A DNA stretch of 9,410 nucleotides from Candidatus Pacearchaeota archaeon CG10_big_fil_rev_8_21_14_0_10_35_13 (GTDB lineage Archaea; Nanobdellota; Nanobdellia; Pacearchaeales; GW2011-AR1): assembly GCA_002763035.1 (NCBI GenBank), contig PFDC01000011.1:1-9410 (forward strand). Reading direction: 5' to 3'. The stretch's first letter is position 1. Every line of letters starts with the position of its first letter. The translations under genes were made by a program, and so were the position numbers. Shown here in pieces: positions 1-6,257 of this stretch. The notes under the pieces were generated by a model. The model ran no database searches. It was not told the DNA's origin and saw nothing but the letters and a program-made list of their open reading frames with translations.

Positions 1-120
1 GAAATGATTAAACAAGCAAAAGGATTCTATAACATAATCTATGCGTTTATTGACAGAATGAATAATCAAGAAATAAAAAATTACAGAAATAAACTCAGGA
101 ATTTATTAAATATAAAATGA
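1..120 (+). CDS. C-terminal 39 residues of an unidentified upstream gene (5' truncated by window edge)
   Basis: Frame 1 is open from the first base to a TGA at 118-120. The visible tail is rich in Asn, Ile, Lys and Tyr (it ends NLLNIK), hydrophilic and probably helical, with no recognisable motif. The stop overlaps the start of the next gene in an ATGA arrangement (ATG 117-119, TGA 118-120). That strongly suggests co-transcription and translational coupling with the pilin-like gene downstream. The upstream gene is therefore probably part of the same surface-protein operon. No function can be assigned from 39 residues. Confidence 0.6.
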   Translation, partial: EMIKQAKGFYNIIYAFIDRMNNQEIKNYRNKLRNLLNIK

Positions 121-893
121 GTAAAAGAGGACAAGTAACAATATTCATAGTAGTAGGAATAGTAATAATCGTAGTCATAAGCATGTTTGTAGTATTCAAA
201 GGAAAAAATGAAGGAATAAGTAGTAGTGGAGTAAGCACAGAAAACCCCCAATACTTCATAAGTAAGTGCGTAGAAGAAGCAACAAACGAAGCCATAGAAA
301 AAATACTACCACAAGGAGGAGTAATAAGCACTGAAGGAAGAGTAACAAAAGAGTACTTAGGGAAAAAGATTGTTTACTCATGCTACAACCAAGGATTCTA
401 CGAACAATGCACTAACCAAAACCCTGCGATGATAAATAGTGTAGTGGAAGAAATAACTAATTATGTAAGACCAATAACAGATAACTGCTTCGTAAACTTG
501 AAGAATGATTACGAAAAGAAAGGAGCAATAATAGACGTGGGAAACAGTAATGAAATGATAATAAAAACAGAAATAACCAAAGGAAAAATAACAATTAATA
601 TCAAGAGAAAAATAACGATTAGTGATAAAGGAACAACAACAAGTTATGAAGAATACAAAACAAGCATTAACAGCCCACTATACGAACTACTAAAAACAGC
701 AATAATAATAACTAATCAAGAATCATTATTCTGCCACGCAGAATACCTAGGAATGATGATTAATAACCCAGAAATAATAATTAGCAGAACGGAAATAGGA
801 GGAGTAGAAGAAATATATGGAATAAAAGACAGAAGTACAGAAGAAGAACTAATGATAGCAATTAAAGGGTGCTCAATACCAACAGGAATATGA
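117..893 (+). CDS. Pilin/pseudopilin-like single-pass exported protein with KRGQVTIF N-terminus (cassette A1)
   Basis: Seen: 258 aa. Residues 3-10 read KRGQVTIF, followed by an unbroken hydrophobic helix to about residue 27 and then a soluble domain. A short basic segment ending in Gly, then Gln and a hydrophobic stretch, fits an archaeal class III (prepilin) signal with cleavage after Gly5. The usual Glu at mature position 5 is absent, so pilin-like is an inference. The outer domain has Cys at 51, 89, 98, 124, 206 and 252. The first four align with Cys 50, 86, 95 and 121 of the protein at 7792-8583, so the two are paralogues. Cys206 and Cys252 are unique to this copy and could form an extra disulfide. 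The ATG overlaps the upstream stop (ATGA), and a large cysteine-rich gene follows. Likely role: membrane-anchored subunit of an envelope assembly or secretion structure. The alternative is a simple signal-anchored surface protein. Confidence 0.85.
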   Translation: MSKRGQVTIFIVVGIVIIVVISMFVVFKGKNEGISSSGVSTENPQYFISKCVEEATNEAIEKILPQGGVISTEGRVTKEYLGKKIVYSCYNQGFYEQCTNQNPAMINSVVEEITNYVRPITDNCFVNLKNDYEKKGAIIDVGNSNEMIIKTEITKGKITINIKRKITISDKGTTTSYEEYKTSINSPLYELLKTAIIITNQESLFCHAEYLGMMINNPEIIISRTEIGGVEEIYGIKDRSTEEELMIAIKGCSIPTGI

Positions 894-897
894 CAAA

Positions 898-987
898 ATG
901 AAAAAAAAAATTAGGAATACACCAATATCAAAAATACCGGAGGCTAAGAAGTTATTAAATAAGAGTATTGTTCAACTTAAAAGATGA
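898..987 (+). CDS. Possible 29-residue basic small protein between the two cassette A genes
   Basis: Seen: an ATG four bases after the stop of the pilin-like gene opens 29 codons ending in TGA at 985-987. That stop overlaps the ATG of the giant gene (984-986) as ATGA. The product is basic (many Lys/Arg), begins MKKKIRN, ends IVQLKR and has no hydrophobic segment. The tight fit between two operon genes and the coupling-type overlap favour a real small ORF. Against it, the codons include more T- and G-ending choices (agg, ccg, gct, ctt) than the flanking plus-strand genes. A 30-codon opening is also not rare in AT-rich DNA, and no counterpart lies between the paralogous genes of cassette B. It may be only a translated coupling leader, or noncoding. 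Confidence 0.3.
   Translation: MKKKIRNTPISKIPEAKKLLNKSIVQLKR
952..961 (+). promoter_or_regulatory. Candidate TATA box for the giant cysteine-rich gene
   Basis: An A/T stretch reading TTATTAAATA lies about 27 nt before the ATG at 984. That is the spacing at which other genes in this window carry TATA elements for leaderless transcripts. It sits inside the possible 29-codon ORF, so either the giant gene has its own internal promoter or the match is chance in AT-rich DNA. No strong BRE is visible. Confidence 0.2.
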
Positions 988-3900
988 TAAATAACAAAAG
1001 AAACTTGAGAAAGATAACTTACGGAGAAATAGCACTATTAATACTAAGTATGTTCGCATCCATGTATATAATAAGCTCAACAGACACGGTAAGCGCGGAA
1101 GGAACAGAAACACTACCAGAAGGAATAAGCAAATCAACATGCATTGAAATGAGCAACGGGGCAGTATGCCAAGAAGGAATAGCAGAAACGCAAGCAAATG
1201 AATGCCCAGGAGGATGGATACCAACAAGCAAAGAACAAGTAACAGAATGTGAAGAAGGATGCTGTTACGACGAGAACACAGGAACATTCTCAACAAGAAC
1301 AACAAAAACCTTATGCGAAAATAACGGAGCAAGATGGAATAACGACCCAACATGCACTAATACCCAAGAAACAAAGCTAGGATGCTGCATACTAGGAGAA
1401 GAAACAGAATACGTAACAAACAAAGAATGTGAATTACTAACAAAATCAAGAGGACTAGAAAAAGATTACAGAAATGTTGGTAGCGAAAACGAATGTTTAT
1501 TATTATCACACTTACAAGAAAGGGGGGCATGCGTTATTGGAAAAGGAGAAGAAATATTATGCAGTCATAAAACATTACAAGAATGCAATTCAGTAAGAGG
1601 ACAATTCTTTAACGGAATGATGTGTTCTAACGAAGAAATAAACTCGGGATGTGAAAGACAAGCAAGCAGTGGATGCGTTGAAGGAAAAGAAGGAATATAC
1701 TGGTATGATAGTTGCGGTAATACAGAAAACATTTATTCAACAAATAAGGAAGAAAGCTGGAATAACGGAAGATTCCTTAACGAATACCAAAGTTGCAACC
1801 CAACAAGCGACAACGCAGAAAGCACAAGTTGTGGTAACTGCAACAGACTAATAGGAGGAGGAAGCGTTTGCGGAATAAACAATGAAGGAACAGCAACATG
1901 CTTACCATTAGACTGTAAGAGCGCACCAGACACCAAAGGAACTAAAGACAGGAAGAACTTAGAAAGTTGGTGTGTTTACGAATCACAAATAGGTAAGGGA
2001 ACAAGCACCGTAGGAAGCAACCATTATGTATACTCATGCAATGAAGGAATAGTAACAAGTAGCACTTGCGGAGATTACCGCACAGGAATATGCACAGAGA
2101 ATACTATAACACAAGAAGTAAGTAATGAAGAATTCTCAGTAGCAAGATGCAGAACTAATATGGCATTACAATGCTTAGGAAACAACCAAGAAGGAGAAGA
2201 CATTACTAAATGCGAAGAAAACCCTGACTGCTACTTAGAAAACTTTGATTATGGTAAGGGATACGAATTTCAGTTATGCCTACCAAGATACTCTTTAGGA
2301 CTAAAAAAGAATACTGAAGGAGAAATACTAAGTGCTCAAAGTTATTGCAATCAAGCAAACTTTAAATGCCAAAAGGTTAGAGTAAAAACGTTATTCAGCG
2401 GATGGGAAACTAAAGCAGGAAACAACTGCCTTGATGAAAGCTTCACTGAAGCAATGAATAATTGGTGTACAAGCCTTGGAGATTGCGGAGCAGGAGTGAA
2501 CGTAGAAGAAAGAATAACTACTGAAGGATACACAATTACTGGAGCACCAAAATTAGGAAGTAATTATTTACAAAGAATAATAGGACTAGCAAGCCCCTTA
2601 GGTGGCGAGAGTATCGAAGCAAAAGATATCAGCGGGGTAGTAAGCAATAGTATAGGAAGAATTGAAAATCCCCCCGAAGGAATAAGTTATGAAGAAGAAG
2701 ACATTGAATGGATGGGGAGCATAGTACAAGGAGCAGGAGCAGTAGGAACATTGGCAGAGGCGTTTGCTTTGATAGGTATTGACACAGCCTTAGGTAATAT
2801 CGCAATGACATTTGGAAGCTCACTCTCATCTGTCAGTACAACATTAGGTACTACACCAATATTAGGAGCATTATCAACATTAGCGATAGGAATAACTTTA
2901 GGAAACCTCATGGGAAGTTTAGCAGCGAAGGTCTTTGGGTTAGGAGGAGAAGCTGCCAAAATAGTACAGATTACTGGAACATTAGCAGGAACATTCGTAG
3001 CAGTAGACGTCCTGGTTGCGCAAGCAGCAGTAGTTAGTGAAGCAGTTGGAGGAGCAGGAGCAGCGTCAGGAGGAGCGGCAAGTGGTGGTGGAATATTATC
3101 ATCAACTGGAGGAATCACAATGTTACCATTATATGGTGTAGTACTAATAGCAATAGCAGTAATAATCATAGTAGCAGTAGTACTAAAATTGTTAGGCATA
3201 GGAAAAGTTAAGAAAACAACCGCAGTATTCACTTGTGAACCATGGCAAGCACCACCAGGAGGAACAGACTGCCACTTATGCGATAAGAACTCGCTAATAC
3301 CATGCACTAATTACCGTTGCGAAAGTTTAGGAGACAGTTGCAGACTAATAAATGAAGGAACAAAAGAACAATCATGCGTTGACATCTCACCAAACGATAA
3401 TACTGTACCAACAATAACCCCATACGAAGAAGCACTAACAAAAGGATACAAGATAGAAACAACAAGCAAAGGAATGATGATAAGAATGGAAGATAACAGT
3501 TGCATCCCAGAAAACACCCCAGTAATTATTGGAATAAAAACTAACGAATACACAAGATGCAAGATGGCAATGGAACCAGGAAAAGATTATGAAAATATTA
3601 ATGAATACTACGGAAACTCTATGAAGAGAATGAATCATTCACAAGAACTATTCATGCCATCAGCAGAAAGCATAGCTTACGAAATAGCCGACAACTTAGA
3701 AAACCCTGAAGAAATGAGCATAGAAATAATAAAACAAAGAATTAATGAACAATACAACGACTACAACATATTCATAAGATGTCAAGACGAATCAGGAAAC
3801 GCAAATTTTGATGATTACATAATTAATACATGCATTGAACCAAGACCTGACAGTAAAGCACCAACGATTAGTAAGAGCCTACCAAGTGATGGTAGCGCAG

Positions 3901-4751
3901 TAGCTTACGGAAGCAAAGAAAAAATAGTGAAATACTGGATTGACGAACCTGCAGAATGTAAGTGGAGTAATACTGAAAAAACAGATTATGAAGACATGAC
4001 CAATAGTATGAGATGCTCAACAAGTATTGAAGAAAGAGAAATATACGGATGGCCATGCACTGCAAACCTAACTATCAATAATGAAACTAATAATTATTAT
4101 ATTAAGTGCAAGGACCAACCATGGCTTGAAGGACACGAAAACGCAGAGAACAAGAGAATAATAAGTAATGACATAAAATACACCCTCTCAACAACCACTA
4201 CACCACTAACAATTACAGAAATAACACCCACTGACAGTTCAACAATTTACGGAGGTGTTGAACCAATAAGCATCACACTAAAAACAAGAACTGACGGAGG
4301 AATAGCGGGAGGAATATCAACATGCAAATACTCCCTTAATAGTGGAAGTTACATATTCATGAAAACAACCAACAGCAATAGTCATGAACAGATATTTGAT
4401 TTAATGACTAGAGGGGATAAAGAAATAAGCATTAAGTGTGAAGACAACGCAGGAAATATCGCAGAAAAAAAGACTAATTTCAGAATAGAATTAGACACAA
4501 CACCACCAGCAATAACAAGAGCTTACAAGAATAATAACGGAATAACAATAATAACTGATGAGAACTCAGAATGCGCGTACACAAAGAACACTTGCACTTA
4601 TGATTTCGTTGATGGAACAAGAATCGGAGGCACAGAAAAAGCTCATACTTTAATTCCAGGAGAAGGAGACACAGGAACGTACTATATAAGATGCCAAGAC
4701 AAATTCAATAATCCAAGAACAGGATGCACAATAATACTAAGAGATTACTGA
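984..4751 (+). CDS. Giant secreted/surface protein: cysteine-rich region, Gly/Ala membrane region, four Ig-like repeats (cassette A2)
   Basis: Seen: 1255 aa with 60 Cys. A signal peptide spans residues 1-38 (hydrophobic 16-31, likely cleavage after VSA at 36-38). Residues 53-502 form a disulfide-rich region with 39 Cys (CC pairs at 93-94 and 134-135, CTSLGDCG at 495-502) that aligns with the protein at 6258-7799. Residues 503-750 contain no Cys. Within them 576-735 is Gly/Ala-rich and hydrophobic, ending in a clear membrane helix at 716-734. Seven Cys at 751-798 form a compact module (YRCESLGDSC). Residues about 845-1248 hold four repeats, each pairing a Cys on an early strand with a late I-R/K-C-x-D motif. 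The ATG at 984 is the first Met after an in-frame TAA at 978-980. Probable role: envelope-exposed adhesin-like or structural partner of the pilin-like neighbour. No known family name is recognised. Export and many disulfides are inferred from composition. Confidence 0.88.
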   Translation: MINNKRNLRKITYGEIALLILSMFASMYIISSTDTVSAEGTETLPEGISKSTCIEMSNGAVCQEGIAETQANECPGGWIPTSKEQVTECEEGCCYDENTGTFSTRTTKTLCENNGARWNNDPTCTNTQETKLGCCILGEETEYVTNKECELLTKSRGLEKDYRNVGSENECLLLSHLQERGACVIGKGEEILCSHKTLQECNSVRGQFFNGMMCSNEEINSGCERQASSGCVEGKEGIYWYDSCGNTENIYSTNKEESWNNGRFLNEYQSCNPTSDNAESTSCGNCNRLIGGGSVCGINNEGTATCLPLDCKSAPDTKGTKDRKNLESWCVYESQIGKGTSTVGSNHYVYSCNEGIVTSSTCGDYRTGICTENTITQEVSNEEFSVARCRTNMALQCLGNNQEGEDITKCEENPDCYLENFDYGKGYEFQLCLPRYSLGLKKNTEGEILSAQSYCNQANFKCQKVRVKTLFSGWETKAGNNCLDESFTEAMNNWCTSLGDCGAGVNVEERITTEGYTITGAPKLGSNYLQRIIGLASPLGGESIEAKDISGVVSNSIGRIENPPEGISYEEEDIEWMGSIVQGAGAVGTLAEAFALIGIDTALGNIAMTFGSSLSSVSTTLGTTPILGALSTLAIGITLGNLMGSLAAKVFGLGGEAAKIVQITGTLAGTFVAVDVLVAQAAVVSEAVGGAGAASGGAASGGGILSSTGGITMLPLYGVVLIAIAVIIIVAVVLKLLGIGKVKKTTAVFTCEPWQAPPGGTDCHLCDKNSLIPCTNYRCESLGDSCRLINEGTKEQSCVDISPNDNTVPTITPYEEALTKGYKIETTSKGMMIRMEDNSCIPENTPVIIGIKTNEYTRCKMAMEPGKDYENINEYYGNSMKRMNHSQELFMPSAESIAYEIADNLENPEEMSIEIIKQRINEQYNDYNIFIRCQDESGNANFDDYIINTCIEPRPDSKAPTISKSLPSDGSAVAYGSKEKIVKYWIDEPAECKWSNTEKTDYEDMTNSMRCSTSIEEREIYGWPCTANLTINNETNNYYIKCKDQPWLEGHENAENKRIISNDIKYTLSTTTTPLTITEITPTDSSTIYGGVEPISITLKTRTDGGIAGGISTCKYSLNSGSYIFMKTTNSNSHEQIFDLMTRGDKEISIKCEDNAGNIAEKKTNFRIELDTTPPAITRAYKNNNGITIITDENSECAYTKNTCTYDFVDGTRIGGTEKAHTLIPGEGDTGTYYIRCQDKFNNPRTGCTIILRDY
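3516..4727 (+). repeat. Four tandem cysteine-paired Ig-like modules in the giant protein
   Basis: At protein level, residues about 845-1248 hold four diverged copies of one pattern. An early strand ends in C followed by K or A and an aromatic or Met residue (Cys859, Cys992, Cys1114, Cys1197). A late strand reads I-R/K-C-x-D (Cys933, Cys1042, Cys1152, Cys1237), usually followed by G-N or N-N. Copies 2-4 open with AP, TP or PP plus an I-x-x strand (APTI, TTTPLTI, TTPPAI). The C-K-W/Y-S/N ... Y-x-I-R-C-x-D-x-x-G-N pattern is familiar from Ig-like repeats of large prokaryotic surface proteins. Copy 2 carries two extra Cys (1011, 1025), and copy 4 also has two (1204, 1248). The paralogue B2 lacks the whole block. 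Confidence 0.65.
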
Positions 4752-4769
4752 AGTGAGGAGTTAGTTATT

Positions 4770-5108
4770 TTAAACCTTAAGAGTTACTTCTGAGGATGAC
4801 TCAACAACACCCAAATCCTGTTTAGTTAAGGACCAAGCGAATTTAAGGAAGTTAATTACAATAGAATTATCTAAATTTAACTTATACATATTAGACTTAC
4901 CAACCCTCCGAGTTTTAACAATAATCCCTTTCTTCAAGAAATCATTAAAAAAACTAATTAAAGAGTTATAACTAATACCGGCTTCTCGTGCCATGTCAGT
5001 CATGTTAAAATCAAAGAAGTGATTACCTATAAGGAAGTCTAAGAATCTCAACTTAGGAGTATCACCAAAATACTCTAAGAATGCCGAATTATCATTATTA
5101 TTAGCCAT
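4770..5108 (-). CDS. Winged-helix DNA-binding transcriptional regulator (archaeal type)
   Basis: Seen: 112 aa with an acidic and Asn-rich start and a single winged helix-turn-helix. Helix 1 lies near 18-28 (TPKLRFLDFLI), helix 2 at 36-44 (MTDMAREAG), the recognition helix at 46-60 (SYNSLISFF...), and a wing at 62-78 with basic RRVGKSNMYKL. The opening YFGDTPKLRFLDFL followed by T-x-x-AREAG is typical of a widespread archaeal wHTH regulator type. A short tail of about 25 residues follows. The start is fixed by an ATG 26 nt downstream of a good TATA box, which implies a leaderless mRNA. It is divergent from the wHTH-like gene at 5209, with a shared symmetric promoter, and its stop lies 18 bp from the convergent stop of the giant gene. 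It may regulate the divergent pair or the flanking cassettes (inference). Confidence 0.8.
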   Translation of the reverse strand: MANNNDNSAFLEYFGDTPKLRFLDFLIGNHFFDFNMTDMAREAGISYNSLISFFNDFLKKGIIVKTRRVGKSNMYKLNLDNSIVINFLKFAWSLTKQDLGVVESSSEVTLKV

Positions 5109-5130
5109 GAAATAATAGAATAACGAAACC

Positions 5131-5145
5131 TTTTAAATGTTTCCC
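5131..5145 (-). promoter_or_regulatory. BRE/TATA promoter of the winged-helix gene at 4770-5108
   Basis: On the minus strand the sequence reads GGGAAACATTTAAAA. GGGAAAC is a purine-rich BRE-like element and ATTTAAAA (5138 to 5131) is the TATA box. The TATA centre is about 26 nt from the ATG at 5108, so transcription should start at or within a base or two of the start codon (leaderless). Confidence 0.65.
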
Positions 5146-5184
5146 TAAAGGAGTTTTAAACTATCAAAGTTAGAAACATTTAAA
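5132..5184. repeat. Perfect 12-bp inverted repeat spanning the two divergent promoters
   Basis: TTTAAATGTTTC at 5132-5143 is the exact reverse complement of GAAACATTTAAA at 5173-5184, with a 29-bp spacer. Each arm contains the TATA box and adjoining BRE of one divergent gene. The two start codons lie at nearly equal distances (23 and 24 nt) outside the arms. This could be promoter similarity alone. It could also be paired operator half-sites through which the winged-helix product controls both genes. Confidence 0.7.
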
Positions 5185-5187
5185 TAT
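5173..5187 (+). promoter_or_regulatory. BRE/TATA promoter of the small gene at 5209-5466
   Basis: GAAACATTTAAATAT contains a BRE-like GAAAC and a TATA box ATTTAAAT (5178-5185). The TATA centre is about 27 nt before the ATG at 5209, which predicts a leaderless transcript. There is no Shine-Dalgarno sequence in front of the start. Confidence 0.65.
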
Positions 5188-5208
5188 CTGTATTTATTAA
5201 AGAAAACT

Positions 5209-5466
5209 ATGGAAAGGGCCAAAGCACAACTAATGTTTAAACTAGCATTCTCAAAAAGAAATTGGGGAGCAAAATACGATAGGCTTGAGCATTATAAAAG
5301 ATTTGATAATCTTAAAATAATAATTAAAGAATTAGAAAAAAACAAGTGGTTGCTAATGAAGAATAAACCAAACTATACAGGAATATCATTAAATCCAGAA
5401 TACAAAAAAGAGATTATTGAATTCATTGAAAAACACATACCGGAAATAAGAGGGTGGATAAAATAA
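5209..5466 (+). CDS. Small basic winged-helix-like protein, probable DNA-binding
   Basis: Seen: 85 aa, basic, no signal peptide or membrane helix. The core from about residue 25 to 75 runs RLEHYKRFDNLKIIIKEL, then an E-K-N-K-W-L-L-M segment, a short loop with Y-T-G-I-S-L-N-P, and a terminal helix EYKKEIIEFIEKHI. This resembles small archaeal winged-helix proteins with a helix, a hydrophobic strand pair, a G-x-x-x-SLNP wing and a final helix. DNA binding is inferred from that pattern and has no catalytic evidence behind it. It is divergent from the wHTH gene at 4770-5108 and uses its own leaderless promoter. The TAA ends only 2 bp before the convergent stop of the HAD phosphatase gene, so transcripts must overlap unless termination is precise. 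Plus-strand A-ending codon preference is evident. Confidence 0.6.
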   Translation: MERAKAQLMFKLAFSKRNWGAKYDRLEHYKRFDNLKIIIKELEKNKWLLMKNKPNYTGISLNPEYKKEIIEFIEKHIPEIRGWIK

Positions 5467-5468
5467 TT

Positions 5469-6227
5469 CTAACTACTAGATGAAACACTAAGAATCTTTT
5501 CAGAAAGAACCACCCCAGGAAGCTTATCACCAAGAAGTTCTATAAAGAAATCTCCAGAAACACGAGACTTATCGCAAGTGATACTTAAACCAGAAGCTTC
5601 TAAGAGCTCTTTGTCATTATAATTATCACCAATAGCAAGAACATTATCCCTATTAAGATTAAGAATCTTCATCAAATGAATAAGACCCTGAGCCTTAGTC
5701 TGAGAATCATGAATACCAATATCATAAGCTTCACCATTCCACAAACAATAAAGATCAGGCTCGTCAGAAAACAATTCTTCAATAAGACTAACACGATCAT
5801 GACAATGAATAGTAACTATTAATTCCTTAGGCTCAAAACCTTTAATCATGGGATGGTTAATTGATGAAAGTCTGGAAAGAACAGCACGAAGCTTATCAAA
5901 ACTATTAACATGCTGATGAATCACCCCTTTATACCACGAAGCACTACCATTCTCATAAGTAATACTAACAAAAGGAAGAACCTCACGAAACATCTCAAGA
6001 AGCATGAACAAACTCCTACCAGAACTAATATTGATAAGAAAACCTAATTCTGAAAGTTTCTTAATGAGTAAAATCATCTCCTGAGAAACTTTCTTAGTCT
6101 CAAGAGTAAGAATGTTATTAGAAGTACTAATCTTAGTACCGCGAGGAACAATAACCCCATCAACATCAAAAACTAATAATTTGATATCCTTGAGATCATC
6201 AACAGAAAGCTCTGAGATATGCTTCAT
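5469..6227 (-). CDS. HAD-superfamily phosphatase, type IIB (Cof-like) fold
   Basis: Seen: 252 aa with all four HAD motifs. Motif I is LLVFDVDGV, with nucleophile Asp21 and acid/base Asp23. Motif II is INISSGR (Ser68 or Ser69). Motif III is Lys178 in QTKAQGL. Motif IV is IGDNYND (Asp201, Asn204, Asp205). A cap of about 80 residues between motifs II and III, preceded by YENGS (91-95), is typical of the C2B cap of HAD-IIB enzymes. Known relatives include Cof-type sugar phosphatases, phosphomannomutase-like and sucrose- or mannosylphosphoglycerate phosphatases, and archaeal phosphoglycolate phosphatase. The substrate cannot be read from sequence. Expected to be cytoplasmic and Mg2+-dependent. It lies 30 bp downstream of B2 on the same strand and may be co-transcribed, though a promoter-like TTTATTAA lies 25 nt before its ATG. 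A link to glycosylating the surface proteins is only speculation. Confidence 0.88.
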   Translation of the reverse strand: MKHISELSVDDLKDIKLLVFDVDGVIVPRGTKISTSNNILTLETKKVSQEMILLIKKLSELGFLINISSGRSLFMLLEMFREVLPFVSITYENGSASWYKGVIHQHVNSFDKLRAVLSRLSSINHPMIKGFEPKELIVTIHCHDRVSLIEELFSDEPDLYCLWNGEAYDIGIHDSQTKAQGLIHLMKILNLNRDNVLAIGDNYNDKELLEASGLSITCDKSRVSGDFFIELLGDKLPGVVLSEKILSVSSSS

Positions 6228-6248
6228 AAAATGTTAAAGAATGGATAA

Positions 6249-6256
6249 TTAATAAA
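6249..6256 (-). promoter_or_regulatory. Candidate TATA box for the HAD phosphatase gene
   Basis: TTTATTAA on the minus strand, preceded by a purine-rich GATTAAG, is centred 25 nt before the ATG at 6227. It lies just downstream of and beside the stop of the cysteine-rich gene B2 (6258-6260). The spacing matches the other leaderless promoters here, so the phosphatase may be expressed separately from cassette B. Confidence 0.4.
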
Positions 6257-6257
6257 C

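Noticed and set aside
955..1353. 132-codon Leu-rich open frame on the minus strand
   Set aside because: It is antisense to the signal peptide and first cysteine-rich segment of the giant gene. Its Leu/Phe/Arg composition mirrors the AAC/AAA/GAA-rich coding strand.
2687..3307. 206-codon open frame on the minus strand
   Set aside because: It lies wholly inside the giant gene, opposite its Gly/Ala-rich region, and its Ala/Pro/Thr composition is what the antisense of such codons gives. It has no promoter.
4752..4775. Transcription terminator after the giant gene
   Set aside because: Only a short TTATTTT run is visible and there is no hairpin, which is too weak to call.
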